Origin: Jeotgalibacillus campisalis
Lineage (GTDB): Bacteria > Bacillota > Bacilli > Bacillales > Jeotgalibacillaceae
NCBI RefSeq assembly: GCF_000829515.1
Contig: NZ_JXRR01000017.1
Coordinates: forward strand, 1 to 64,000
DNA length: 64,000 nt
Direction: 5' to 3'
Below are positions 42,024 through 50,825 of this stretch, one piece after another. The position numbers were made by a program, and so were the translations under genes. The notes below the pieces were generated by a model. That model ran no database searches and was not told the DNA's origin. It worked only from the letters and a program-made list of their open reading frames with translations. Every line of letters begins with the position of its first letter. The first letter of the stretch is position 1.

Positions 42024-42799
42024 TTAACTCGCTTTATGCTCAAGTCTCAGCTTGTCAGCGACCATGGCGATGAATTCTGAATTCGTCGGCTTGGATTTAG
42101 CGACGGAGACAGTGTAGCCAAACAAATTGGAAATGGCATCAACATTCCCTCTATTCCATGCCACTTCAATTGCATGGCGTATTGCACGCTCAACTCGTGA
42201 AGCGGTTGTATTAAACTTTTTACCGATGTCCGGATAAAGAACCTTCGTAATAGAGCCGAGCAATTCAATGTCATGATAAACCATAGAAATGGCTTCACGT
42301 AAATACATATAACCCTTTATGTGCGCCGGCACGCCAATTTCATGAATGATCCCTGTAATATTAGCATCTAAGTTTTTCGGCTTTGAAGCTGCTTCTCTTG
42401 GAACTCTGCGGGTACTTACATGTGATTGCACATTATTCCCCCGCACCTGCCGAATGTTCTGAACAAGATTTTCCATGTCAAAGGGTTTGAGGATAAAATA
42501 AGCAGCGCCTAATTCCACTGCTTTTGTGGTCACATCTTCCTGACCAAAAGCGGTAAGCATGATCACATGAGGAAGTTTTGGAAGTTCCATCTGTCTCATA
42601 CGTTCAAGCCGTCAATGTGAGGCATGATAATATCTAAAAGGCAAACGTCGACTTCTGTGTCATTCAGAACCTCAAGACAATCCTGTCCGTTATATGCAGT
42701 CGCCACTACTTCCATGTCCGGCTGATTTGATATAAATTGCTCTAAAGTCGCCACCAATTCCCTATTATCATCCACAATACACACTTTTATTTTATCCAC
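42024..42799 (-). pseudogene. spo0A: Sporulation master regulator spo0A, disrupted by an inferred 10-bp deletion
   Basis: The gene is recognisable from end to end but split in two frames. The GTG start at 42799 has GAGGAGG 9 nt upstream. The receiver domain is intact through IVDDNRE and the phosphoacceptor [12 protein letters not shown], then stops at 42596. The other frame resumes with [20 protein letters not shown] and runs through LKPFDMEN to the conserved DNA-binding domain ([20 protein letters not shown] ... [17 protein letters not shown]). Restoring CTTGAACGT plus one base gives DGLNVLERMRQ as in relatives and a length of 261 residues, so a 10-bp deletion between 9-bp direct repeats is inferred. 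Neither half can do the full job. Confidence 0.9.
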
Positions 42800-42838
42800 T
42801 TTTAAAATCCTCCTCATTCGAATTAACTTCCCCATCAC

Positions 42839-42868
42839 TAATTCGACACTCGCCTCGAGAAATCCTTT
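42839..42868 (-). promoter_or_regulatory. Sigma-H promoter (Ps) of spo0A with 0A box
   Basis: On the reverse strand AAAGGATTT, 12 bp, then GTCGAATTA matches the sigma-H consensus (RnAGGAWWW / RnnGAATWW). TGTCGAA at 42848-42842, a 0A box, overlaps the -10. The promoter looks intact although the gene is broken. Confidence 0.8.
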
Positions 42869-42960
42869 ATACTTGAAATTTTTTCGAAATACCCATACTT
42901 ATCTTTACTTTACTTACAAATACTCTTCATTTTGATATATTTCAACAAATTTAGACATTC

Positions 42961-42967
42961 TGTCGAA
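42961..42967 (+). promoter_or_regulatory. 0A box upstream of spo0A
   Basis: TGTCGAA is an exact 0A box core, about 95 bp upstream of the sigma-H promoter, where Spo0A~P is known to bind in B. subtilis. Together with Ps and the spoIVB terminator it accounts for what I can see between 42800 and 43219. Confidence 0.55.
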
Positions 42968-43067
42968 TCGGACCATGTATGTAGTGTAACACGGTAAAGA
43001 AAAAATCACCAGATCATTTATGGGTATATTATAAAAAGAGAATTTCTTTGAAAATTTCTTCTAATGT

Positions 43068-43103
43068 GCAAAGAAAATACCTGAGACAACTTTTGTCTCA
43101 GGC
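43068..43103 (-). terminator. Terminator of spoIVB
   Basis: On the reverse strand CCTGAGAC / GTCTCAGG with loop AAAAGTT is followed by TATTTTCTTT. It lies about 115 nt beyond the spoIVB stop. Confidence 0.7.
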
Positions 43104-43219
43104 TCATTAACCGGTTCACTTCACTTAAGGTTTAACTTTATTTAATCATGCCGCCAGTATTTAGTATCTTCCTTTTAAGCGCGATAAGCTGCGTGACAGT
43201 ATCAGTGTCCAAAATAATA

Positions 43220-44272
43220 TTACGAAGCTTGTTTTTGTAACGTATTATGCCCGCTTTGTTTAATCATTTCTTCAATGGTCAATGCATATCCGGAAGTTGG
43301 ATCATGAACAAGCACATGCGTAATCGCTCCAACAAGTTTTCCATTTTGTATGATGGGACTGCCGCTCATTCCCTGTATGATTCCGCCTGTTTTTTCAATA
43401 AGCTTTTCATCCGTAATTCTCACGAGCATACCTGTAATTCCACCAGGTGCCTGTGTTTTAGAACGGACAATCTCAATAGAAAATTTTTCAATGGTGTTAT
43501 CGCGAAGAACGGTTAGCATCTCAGCTTTTCCTTCTTGTATTTCCGATTGTTTTGCTACAGTTAATGGACTTTTAAATAATTCATGAGCTGGTATTTCTTG
43601 AAGCTTTCCAAAAATTCCATATTGCGAATTTCGTGACACGGAACCAAGGATCGCATCATTTGTAGAAAATATGGCGATTTTACCTCCCGGCTTGCCCGAG
43701 ATTCCCTTTTGAATCCCATCAATATGAGTTTGCATGACTGTTCCTTTTCTCATATTGACCGCTCTTTTCGTTTCTGCGTCTGCTACGACATGCCCCAAAG
43801 CACCAAATTGACCGGTTTGTGGATCTATATACGATACTGTACCAATGCCTTGAGTATGGTGCCGAACGTATAATCCCAATTGAGGGATCCCGTCCTCATT
43901 GAAAGTTGGATTTACGGATATTTTCATTACTTTTTCGTCCCGTTCAATCTCAAGCTGAATCGTCTTATTATTTTTCGTTTGCTGAGAAAGAACTTGTGAC
44001 AGGTCTGCTGCTGTTGATACCGACACACCATTTATTTTCTTTAGTGTGTCCCCTACTTCAAGTCCTGCTTTTGACGCTGGCGTGTCTTCAATGGAGGTTT
44101 CATTTACCGAATGAAATCCAACGATCATGACTCCATTGGTTTCTAATGAAATTCCAATTGATTGTCCCCCAGGGATTAATTTTACAGATGAAGCATGTAT
44201 CGATCCGTCCATTGAAGGGAACAACAACAACATATTTATGCTCAAGATCATCAAAACTTTATTAATTTTCAA
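43220..44272 (-). CDS. spoIVB: SpoIVB sporulation peptidase (short form)
   Basis: This 350-residue serine peptidase carries the sigma-K checkpoint signal from forespore to mother cell. A signal anchor (residues 7-27) is followed directly by the IPGGQSIGISL strand, a PDZ domain (about 55-110, DTPASKAGLEVGDTLKKING), and the peptidase domain with GALGHVVAD (His), RITDEKL (Asp) and GMSGSPIIQNG (catalytic Ser near 305). B. subtilis SpoIVB has about 75 more residues between membrane anchor and PDZ domain; they are missing here. TTG 44272 with GGGGGG 8 nt upstream is the start. It lies just upstream of the broken spo0A, as in other bacilli, and would normally be sigma-G/sigma-F dependent. Confidence 0.9.
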   Translation of the reverse strand: MKINKVLMILSINMLLLFPSMDGSIHASSVKLIPGGQSIGISLETNGVMIVGFHSVNETSIEDTPASKAGLEVGDTLKKINGVSVSTAADLSQVLSQQTKNNKTIQLEIERDEKVMKISVNPTFNEDGIPQLGLYVRHHTQGIGTVSYIDPQTGQFGALGHVVADAETKRAVNMRKGTVMQTHIDGIQKGISGKPGGKIAIFSTNDAILGSVSRNSQYGIFGKLQEIPAHELFKSPLTVAKQSEIQEGKAEMLTVLRDNTIEKFSIEIVRSKTQAPGGITGMLVRITDEKLIEKTGGIIQGMSGSPIIQNGKLVGAITHVLVHDPTSGYALTIEEMIKQSGHNTLQKQAS

Positions 44273-44343
44273 TCCATTTCCCCCCTTCTAAGACTGTCGA
44301 GTACTTTCTTAATGTGAGCGAAATCGAGGGGAATTATCACACG

Positions 44344-44381
44344 CAAAAAAATAAAAAGCCACCCGAAAATGGATGACTTTT
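44344..44381 (-). terminator. Terminator of recN
   Basis: On the reverse strand AGTCATCC / GGGTGGCT (with G-U pairs) is followed by TTTTTATTTTTTT. Confidence 0.75.
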
Positions 44382-44445
44382 CATATTAAGACGAGCAGAC
44401 GTGCTTTTCCTTCGCTAAATGAATGCTGCACTGGATAATATGGTA

Positions 44446-46158
44446 TTAAGATACTGCCGTTTTTTTGATGGAGTGTGCAAGTTCAAGCAATTCTTTCGCA
44501 TGACTAAGCGTTAAATCTGTAATTTCAACACCAGAAATCATCCTGCTGATTTCAAGCACCCTATCCCGTTCTTCTAAAGGAGAGACATGTGTGATCGTCC
44601 TGTCATTTTTAACTTCCTTTGAAATAAACAAGTGATGATCACTAATCGCAGCAACCTGAGGTAGATGTGATATACAAAGTACTTGCGAATGAATGGATAC
44701 AGCGTATATCTTTTCAGCAATCGCTTGTGCCACTCTGCCGCTGACTCCGGTGTCCACTTCATCAAATATAATGGATGTGATGCCCTGATGCTTGGAAAAA
44801 ATGGTTTTCAAAGCTAGCATAATCCTGGATATTTCACCTCCAGAAGCCACTTTAGTTAATGGTTTTAATGGTTCTCCAGGATTTGTGGAAATGAAAAATT
44901 CGACGATATCGACTCCGTCTTTTTTATAATGAAATTTTCCAGCATCCCGAACAACCGGCTTATGAAATCGCACCTCAAAAACTGCTTTGTTCATATGTAG
45001 TGCCTGAAGCTGTTCATGAATTTCTTCAGTAAGTTTTTTGGCCCACTGTCCTCTTACAGCTGTTAATTGGTCTGCTTCCAATTGAAGGTCTTCAATGATC
45101 GAAGTTCTTTTAAATTCAAGGTCTTTAATAGTTGAATCACGATTTGTAATGGATTCGATCTCTTCCTCTATTGCCGCTGAAAATTGAACAATTTCTTCGA
45201 TGGTTGTACCATATTTACGTTTCAGCTGGTTTATTTCATTTAATCTGTCTTCAATGACCTGAAGCCTGTCTGGATCAAATTCCAAAGAATCCAATTGCTG
45301 ACGAATAGATTGAGCTGCTTCTTCTAATAAATAAAAACTATTTGCAACACTTTCACTTGTTTTCTCCAGTACAGGATCAATTTCAGCTGCTTGTTCTAGA
45401 TTGGACATAGATAACCCGATCCAATCAAGGCCTTTTTGCTCTTCTTGGAGAGCATTGTAAGCTGTCTGAAGACTGCTGAACAAACGCTCAAAATTAGCAA
45501 GCCGTGTTTTTTCCTCCATCAATTGATCGTCTTCTCCGAGCTGTAAACCCGCTTCCTCAATCTCATTAAATTGAAATTGTATCAAATCAAGACGATGTGC
45601 CATTTGCTGCTCATCTTCAGTTAAAGAACGGATTTGCCGCTGTATCTGCTCATATTCCTGAAACAGTTCATAATAAGCTGATTTGGCCGGCAAAATATCC
45701 TGGCCGCCAAACTGATCGAGGAGCAGCAGATGCTTCGTCTCATCCATAAGTTCCTGGCTTTCATGCTGGCCATGAACATCGATCAGGGTCGTTCCTACTT
45801 CCCTTAACAAAGCAATCGTGACAAGTTTACCGTTTACTCTGCAGGCGCTCTTACCTGATTGTGATATATCACGTTTTAACAGCACCATTCCATCTTCAAT
45901 ATCAATTCCAAGCTCTTTACATTTCCCATAACATGGATGTTCATCATGAATGACGAATATGCCTTCAATTTCAGCTTTTTTTTCACCGTGCCGGACAAAT
46001 TCTGAAGATCCCCTTCCTCCAACCAGCAACTGAACGGCATCAATAATGATTGACTTACCAGCTCCTGTTTCCCCTGTCAAAACAGTTAACCCTTCTTCAA
46101 GGGATAAAGAAAGTTCATCGATAATGGCAAAATTACGTATTGATAATTCCTGCAGCAT
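44446..46158 (-). CDS. recN: DNA repair protein RecN
   Basis: This 570-residue SMC-like ATPase has the N-terminal Walker A (TVLTGETGAGKSIIIDAVQL, near 25-44), a short coiled coil split around the middle (about 150-380, rich in Glu/Gln/Leu), the signature VASGGEISRIMLALK near 425 and Walker B SIIFDEVDTGVSG near 457. It gathers double-strand break ends early in recombination. GAGGTGA precedes the ATG. It lies 19 bp downstream of argR in the same operon, as in B. subtilis. Confidence 0.95.
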   Translation of the reverse strand: MLQELSIRNFAIIDELSLSLEEGLTVLTGETGAGKSIIIDAVQLLVGGRGSSEFVRHGEKKAEIEGIFVIHDEHPCYGKCKELGIDIEDGMVLLKRDISQSGKSACRVNGKLVTIALLREVGTTLIDVHGQHESQELMDETKHLLLLDQFGGQDILPAKSAYYELFQEYEQIQRQIRSLTEDEQQMAHRLDLIQFQFNEIEEAGLQLGEDDQLMEEKTRLANFERLFSSLQTAYNALQEEQKGLDWIGLSMSNLEQAAEIDPVLEKTSESVANSFYLLEEAAQSIRQQLDSLEFDPDRLQVIEDRLNEINQLKRKYGTTIEEIVQFSAAIEEEIESITNRDSTIKDLEFKRTSIIEDLQLEADQLTAVRGQWAKKLTEEIHEQLQALHMNKAVFEVRFHKPVVRDAGKFHYKKDGVDIVEFFISTNPGEPLKPLTKVASGGEISRIMLALKTIFSKHQGITSIIFDEVDTGVSGRVAQAIAEKIYAVSIHSQVLCISHLPQVAAISDHHLFISKEVKNDRTITHVSPLEERDRVLEISRMISGVEITDLTLSHAKELLELAHSIKKTAVS

Positions 46159-46177
46159 GTCTTTTCACCTCAATCTT

Positions 46178-46630
46178 TTAAAGCATATCGATAAAACGCT
46201 GTGCAATGATGTCAGTATCTTCTTCCAGTTTACAAATAATTAAACAGGTATCGTCTCCACAAATGGTGCCCAATATTTCATCCCAGTCCAAATTATCGAT
46301 CAGCGCACCGATAGCGTTTGCATTTCCTGGTAATGTTTTCATAACAAGGAGATGCCCCGCTCCATCTATTCGAACGAATGCATCTGTAAGTGTGCGCTTC
46401 AGCTTTTGCAGCGGATTAAATCGCTGATCGGCTGGCAGGCTGTATTTATAACGTCCGTCAATTAGAGGCACTTTAACTAAATGCAGCTCTTTGATATCCC
46501 TTGATATGGTTGCCTGCGTTACGGGAAATCCTGCATTTTTAAGTTGATCGACTAATTCATCCTGTGTTTCAATATCATTGTTTACAATGATCTCTCTAAT
46601 TTTAATGTGACGCTGACCTTTATTGATCAT
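46178..46630 (-). CDS. argR: Arginine repressor ArgR (AhrC)
   Basis: This 150-residue regulator has a winged-helix N-terminus ([20 protein letters not shown] ... [20 protein letters not shown]) and a C-terminal hexamerisation and arginine-binding domain with the [13 protein letters not shown] motif near residue 125 (aspartates contact arginine). It represses arginine synthesis and activates catabolism. It closely follows B. subtilis AhrC. ATG 46630 follows GGAGTG. AT-rich TGAATATTTATAC-like sequence upstream (46652 on) may be an ARG box for autoregulation, but the match is partial. Confidence 0.95.
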   Translation of the reverse strand: MINKGQRHIKIREIIVNNDIETQDELVDQLKNAGFPVTQATISRDIKELHLVKVPLIDGRYKYSLPADQRFNPLQKLKRTLTDAFVRIDGAGHLLVMKTLPGNANAIGALIDNLDWDEILGTICGDDTCLIICKLEEDTDIIAQRFIDML

Positions 46631-46736
46631 TTTTTTCACTCCAGATTTCATAATGAATATTTATACTTTTATATACGTTTATCCTAACGTATATCAGGAC
46701 GTTTGTACATTAAAAGCAGAACAGCTATAACTGTTT

Positions 46737-46802
46737 TTTTAAAAAAAAGCCGGCATCCGCAGATCCTCAAGTTTATGTTGAGGGGTCAGCAGACGCCGGC
46801 TG
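46737..46802 (-). terminator. Terminator of yqxC
   Basis: A long stem, AGCCGGCGTCTGC with GCGGATGCCGGCT and an inner CCTCAA / TTGAGG stem, is followed by TTTTTTTT on the reverse strand. It separates yqxC from argR-recN, so the latter need their own promoter. Confidence 0.9.
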
Positions 46803-46803
46803 T

Positions 46804-47631
46804 TTATTTAGCTGTTTTTAATTCATCATGTGCTTCTTTTACTACAGCTTTGATATTGACTTCAGGGGTCTGAAGCTGTTCTGAATCCCGTTTGTATTTT
46901 AAGTGAAGCAGGAATTCTATATTGCCATCTCCTCCAGTAATAGGAGAATGTGTGGCCCCTGAAACTTCATATCCTTCTGCATATGAAAATTCAATAATTC
47001 GGCTTAATACTTGTTCATGTATCGAGGATTCTCTGACGATTCCTTTTTTTCCAACTTGATCCCGTCCCGCCTCAAATTGCGGTTTAACAAGAGCTATAAT
47101 TTCACTGTTGTCGAGTAATAAGGTTTTAAGAACCGGCAGGATAATTCTCAGTGAGATAAATGACACATCAATAGAAGCGAAATTGGGTAAGCCTTTAATT
47201 AAAGCGTCTGGGGTTAAATAACGGAAATTTGTTTTTTCCATCACCACGACTCTTTCATCCTGCCGGAGCTTCCAGGCAAGCTGATTGCTTCCTACATCTA
47301 CTGCATAAGACATGGCAGCACCATTTTGAAGGGCGCAATCTGTAAATCCTCCCGTTGAAGATCCTACATCTATCATTTTTTTCTCTTCTACATTAATCCT
47401 GAAATGCTTAAGCGCTTTTTCGAGCTTAAGTCCCCCACGGCTGACGTAAGGAAGAACATTGCCTTTGATCGTCAGGATGGTGTCTTCAGGAATTTTTTCA
47501 CCAGGCTTATCCAGCCGGACTTCATTAGCATAGACAATCCCGGCCATAATGGATCTTTTTGCTTTTTCTCTAGTTTCTGCCAGTCCCTGATCAACCAGCA
47601 TAATGTCGATTCGCTGTTTTTGTACTTTCAT
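46804..47631 (-). CDS. yqxC: S4-domain RNA methyltransferase YqxC (TlyA/FtsJ-like)
   Basis: This 275-residue protein joins an N-terminal S4 RNA-binding domain (RIDIMLVDQGLAETREKAKR, about 6-65) to an FtsJ-like SAM methyltransferase domain with MIDVGSSTGGFTDCALQNGA near 88 (SAM site), VDVGSNQLAW near 112, SIDVSFISL near 155 and LVKPQFEAGR near 182 (catalytic Lys region). TlyA homologues methylate rRNA 2'-OH groups, and that is the probable role. Only 2 bp separate its start from the dxs stop, so it is the last gene of the dxs operon. Confidence 0.9.
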   Translation of the reverse strand: MKVQKQRIDIMLVDQGLAETREKAKRSIMAGIVYANEVRLDKPGEKIPEDTILTIKGNVLPYVSRGGLKLEKALKHFRINVEEKKMIDVGSSTGGFTDCALQNGAAMSYAVDVGSNQLAWKLRQDERVVVMEKTNFRYLTPDALIKGLPNFASIDVSFISLRIILPVLKTLLLDNSEIIALVKPQFEAGRDQVGKKGIVRESSIHEQVLSRIIEFSYAEGYEVSGATHSPITGGDGNIEFLLHLKYKRDSEQLQTPEVNIKAVVKEAHDELKTAK

Positions 47632-47633
47632 GT

Positions 47634-49526
47634 TTACGCCCTTTGCTGTTTTACTGGAGCAAGCGTTTGAATTACTTCAACTGCTCTGTCATCCGTCAGA
47701 TTAATTTCTTCTAGAAGTTTGTCTACACTGCCGTGCTCAATGAATTGATCCGGAATCCCCATCCGTTCGATTCTGATGTGTTCTGCCGCTTGATCATGAG
47801 CAAATTCAATAACCGCACTGCCAAAACCACCCTGCAATACCGCTTCTTCAATGGTTAAAATCGGCAGACCTTCAGCAAATAAGTCTTTTAACATAGATTC
47901 ATCAAGCGGTTTAATAAAGCGGGCATTTACGACTCTGGTTGAAATTCCTTTTTTTGAAAGCTTGTCCGCTGCACTTTTAGCAAGAGAGATCGTTGTCCCA
48001 AATGTAAGGATTACTGCATCAGTTCCAGGAACAAGTACTTCCCAGCTTCCAATCGGAATCGTCTTAAGCTCTTTATCAAGCTTTACGCCCAGACCGTTGC
48101 CTCTTGGATATCTCATGGCAATAGGTCCGTCATTGTATTCTATCGCTGTATTAACCATATGTTGACCTTCATTTTCGTCTTTTGGCATCATAACAACCAT
48201 ATTAGGCAAATGGCGGAGAAAAGCTATATCAAAAACACCCTGATGAGTTTCTCCGTCGGCCCCGACCAATCCTGCTCGGTCAATGCCAATAAACACATTT
48301 AAATTTTGCCGGCATATATCATGAACGACCTGATCATAAGCCCGTTGAAGAAAAGTAGAATAGATCGCAAGGAACGGTTTCATATTTTGGGTTGCCAGAC
48401 CTGCGGATAAAGTTGTTGCATGCTGTTCAGCAATCCCTACATCAAACATTCTGTCCGGGAATTCGCTTGCAAATCCTTCAAGCTTAGAACCAACCGGCAT
48501 GGCAGGCGTTACCGCTACAATCCGTTCGTCCTCTCTGGCAAGTTTTCTGACAGTTTCACTTACTAGGGAACTCCAGGCAGGAGCAATATTTTTTGATTTG
48601 ATTAAGTCCCCTGTATCGATTTTATAAGGACCTGTTCCATGCCAAGTCCCCACAGTGTCACTTTCAGCCGGGTTGAACCCTTTCCCTTTTTTAGTTATCA
48701 CATGAAGAAGAACAGGTCCTTTTGTTTTCTTAGCGTATTGAATGTTTTCTTCCAGTTCCTCAAAATCATGGCCATCAACTGGTCCCAGATACGTAAATCC
48801 GAGTTCCTCAAAGAATACTCCTGAAACTAGCAGATACTTTAAGCTGTCCTTAACACGTTCAGCCGTCGTGGCAAGTTTTCCGCCAACTGCCGGGATTTTT
48901 TTGAGCAAGTATTCTAACTCATCTTTTGCCCAATTGTATTTTCCGGCTGTTCTCAATCGGCCGAGTATACTGTGGAGCGCACCTACATTTGGGGCAATCG
49001 ACATTTCATTATCATTTAAAATGACAGTAAGATCTTTTTTCTCATGACCAATATGGTTAAGTGCTTCAAGAGCCATACCGCCTGTCAGTGCTCCATCACC
49101 GATAATGGGAACGACAAAGTTTGCATCTCCTTTAATGTCACGTGCAATAGCCATCCCCATTGCAGCAGATAATGAAGTAGAGCTGTGACCGGTCTCCCAG
49201 ACATCGTGCTCGCTTTCAACCATTTTAGGAAAGCCGCAAAGTCCTTTAAATTGCCGCAGTGAGCCGAATTGGCCGCCTCTGCCTGTTAAAATCTTGTGGA
49301 CGTATGACTGGTGTCCTACGTCCCATAGCAATTTGTCAGTGGGGGAGTCAAAGTGTTTATGAAGAGCAAGTGTCAATTCTACAACACCGAGGTTTGGTCC
49401 AATATGCCCTCCCGTTAAAGATAAATTGCTGATTAAAAATTCCCGTATGTCTTCACTCAGACTTTCAAGTTCTTCTTTCCCCATATTTTTCAACAGGGAC
49501 GGATCCTTTATTTTTGTAACATCCAT
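47634..49526 (-). CDS. dxs: 1-Deoxy-D-xylulose-5-phosphate synthase
   Basis: This 630-residue thiamine enzyme makes DXP from pyruvate and glyceraldehyde-3-phosphate, the first step of the MEP isoprenoid pathway. It has [20 protein letters not shown] near 38, [15 protein letters not shown] near 68, the ThDP motif [18 protein letters not shown] near 148 ending in [23 protein letters not shown] near 363 (catalytic Glu), and [17 protein letters not shown] near 415. ATG 49526 is the usual start; a GTG 9 nt upstream is possible. It lies 25 bp downstream of oapA, in the OLE-associated isoprenoid cluster. Confidence 0.95.
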   Translation of the reverse strand: MDVTKIKDPSLLKNMGKEELESLSEDIREFLISNLSLTGGHIGPNLGVVELTLALHKHFDSPTDKLLWDVGHQSYVHKILTGRGGQFGSLRQFKGLCGFPKMVESEHDVWETGHSSTSLSAAMGMAIARDIKGDANFVVPIIGDGALTGGMALEALNHIGHEKKDLTVILNDNEMSIAPNVGALHSILGRLRTAGKYNWAKDELEYLLKKIPAVGGKLATTAERVKDSLKYLLVSGVFFEELGFTYLGPVDGHDFEELEENIQYAKKTKGPVLLHVITKKGKGFNPAESDTVGTWHGTGPYKIDTGDLIKSKNIAPAWSSLVSETVRKLAREDERIVAVTPAMPVGSKLEGFASEFPDRMFDVGIAEQHATTLSAGLATQNMKPFLAIYSTFLQRAYDQVVHDICRQNLNVFIGIDRAGLVGADGETHQGVFDIAFLRHLPNMVVMMPKDENEGQHMVNTAIEYNDGPIAMRYPRGNGLGVKLDKELKTIPIGSWEVLVPGTDAVILTFGTTISLAKSAADKLSKKGISTRVVNARFIKPLDESMLKDLFAEGLPILTIEEAVLQGGFGSAVIEFAHDQAAEHIRIERMGIPDQFIEHGSVDKLLEEINLTDDRAVEVIQTLAPVKQQRA

Positions 49527-49551
49527 CGGGATCACTCACTTTCATCCAGGG

Positions 49552-50160
49552 TTAAATATCCTGCTTATTTTTCATTTTTGTTTTCTTTGTATCTTTTATT
49601 ATAACAATATGTAGCTTTTCCTCAACAAATTGTAGGGTTTTGCCGGCTCGAAAGATAATATCACGGGAAAATTCGATGGCGACAGACTTTCCGATCGCCT
49701 TTCCGCCAACCGTCAATGCAGCAATCAGGCTGGTGAGGCCGATATTTAAGCTGTTTTCCAGCAATGATCCAGAATTCATTTCAAATTCAGCTGCCAGCTG
49801 GATAATTACGATTGTTGCAGCCGCTCCACTTATTATACCCGCTATATCTCCAATTACATCATTGCAAAAGCTCGCAAATCGATCTGCATTGCGCACAATA
49901 CGAATCGAATGGCGAGCGCCGTATACTTTATTTGCAGCCATCGCATGAAAAGGCTTTTCTTCCGCCGCCGCTGCGGCTATACCCAGCATATCAAAGAATA
50001 CTCCTGTGATGACAATAACCAGAACTACAATCAGCCCTATTGTCCAGGTAACCTGATTCAGCACACTTGTAGAAGCAAGCGAAAAAATAGCCGCTAACAC
50101 AGCTGTGATAACGGCTATACTTATACTCCATTTTAGTGTTTTATGTAAAAATTTCTTCAT
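49552..50160 (-). CDS. oapA: OLE-associated protein OapA (DUF21-type membrane protein)
   Basis: This 202-residue protein has four predicted membrane helices (SISIAVITAVLAAIFSLAS, WTIGLIVVLVIVITGVFFDML, IAGIISGAAATIVIIQLA, IGLTSLIAALTVGGKAIGKS). Between helices 2 and 3 lies the DUF21 (CNNM) loop GIAAAAAEEKPFHAMAANKV with HSIRIVRNADRFASFCNDVIGD. It lacks the CBS and C-terminal domains of magnesium efflux CNNM proteins. This is the OapA family, the membrane partner that binds OLE RNA, and the gene sits directly downstream of that RNA and upstream of dxs as in Halalkalibacterium halodurans. ATG 50160 is likely; a GTG at 50172 is possible. The RNA complex is linked to alcohol, cold and magnesium stress. 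Confidence 0.88.
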   Translation of the reverse strand: MKKFLHKTLKWSISIAVITAVLAAIFSLASTSVLNQVTWTIGLIVVLVIVITGVFFDMLGIAAAAAEEKPFHAMAANKVYGARHSIRIVRNADRFASFCNDVIGDIAGIISGAAATIVIIQLAAEFEMNSGSLLENSLNIGLTSLIAALTVGGKAIGKSVAIEFSRDIIFRAGKTLQFVEEKLHIVIIKDTKKTKMKNKQDI

Positions 50161-50199
50161 TTTATTAAACACACCAATCGTAAATAAAAATGGGGGTCA

Positions 50200-50781
50200 T
50201 GATTGAAGTTAAAATTACGGCTTAGGTCCAGTAGGTTTTCCCAAACCAATACCAGCTGTTGCCATACTGGCGGTTTCCCTTTAAATTGGCTTCAGCTATG
50301 TCGCCATATGCCGGACTGGATTGCCACTTAGTCCGCACTGCAAGCCTTCAATCACGCTTTAAAGACAGTCTAGGAGATTTCCTCGGCAGCCTTACACTAG
50401 ATTCCTTATCCTCTTTTGCAGAAATGATTTCATGCGGACGGAAAAGAACATATTAATGGCCAACTAATATGTTCCCTGTAACCGCAATCCCCTCATTCTC
50501 CACTCATGGCAGGCTACGCTGCGGTTGATTGTCATCACTCCCGCAGGTTCATACAATCGTTTTTATTGCATACGCTTATGCTAAAAAAACGAAAGCCTCC
50601 GCGGTAATCGGGTCATCGCCCACATGCCATTGTGGATCGCCCGAAAACCTTTACTCCCAGAAAAAGCCCAAGGCTGGGCGCCTCAAGCCAAGACCAGGAA
50701 CTTCATCGATATGCCCTTTAGTGGATTTTTAGGCCCACCTTCGGAATCGGAAGACCGACTAGAATACTGCACCACCCTATT
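50200..50781 (-). ncRNA. ole: OLE RNA (ornate, large, extremophilic)
   Basis: A 665-bp gap without a credible reading frame separates ispA from oapA, the exact setting of OLE RNAs. The reverse strand is rich in complementary segments: GAACATATTA / TAATATGTTC (50446-50455 with 50465-50474), GGACT / AGTCC (50312-50335), nested CGGG/CCACA arms (about 50608-50645), and near the 3' end GGTTT-GGGA-AAACC (50234-50247), a stem closed by a GNRA loop. It runs from about 50781 to near 50200, about 580 nt, close to the usual size of about 600. Known OLE RNAs act at the membrane with OapA, OapB and OapC. Ends are approximate, and the family call rests on context and structure, not on a covariance search. 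Confidence 0.85.
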
Positions 50782-50787
50782 TGAAGT

Positions 50788-50796
50788 ATTGTATCA
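50788..50796 (-). promoter_or_regulatory. Extended -10 promoter for the OLE RNA
   Basis: On the reverse strand TGATACAAT (TGn plus TACAAT) lies 30 bp beyond the ispA stop, with no good -35 box. It would start the transcript near 50781, giving OLE and oapA expression apart from ispA. Confidence 0.5.
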
Positions 50797-50825
50797 TAAA
50801 TTCCAACATTTTTTCAGCAAAATGC

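Noticed and set aside
43148-43222. 24-codon reverse frame after spoIVB starting at a TTG
   Set aside because: No ribosome site, no recognised sequence, and too short to distinguish from chance.
46645-46700. Clear ARG box upstream of argR
   Set aside because: Only partial TGAATATTTATAC-like matches in AT-rich DNA; not strong enough to list as a site.
50200-50781. RNase P, tmRNA or 6S RNA as the identity of the gap RNA
   Set aside because: The hallmark segments of RNase P (for example GAGGAAAGTCC) and the tmRNA start are absent, and the neighbours ispA, oapA and dxs fit OLE.
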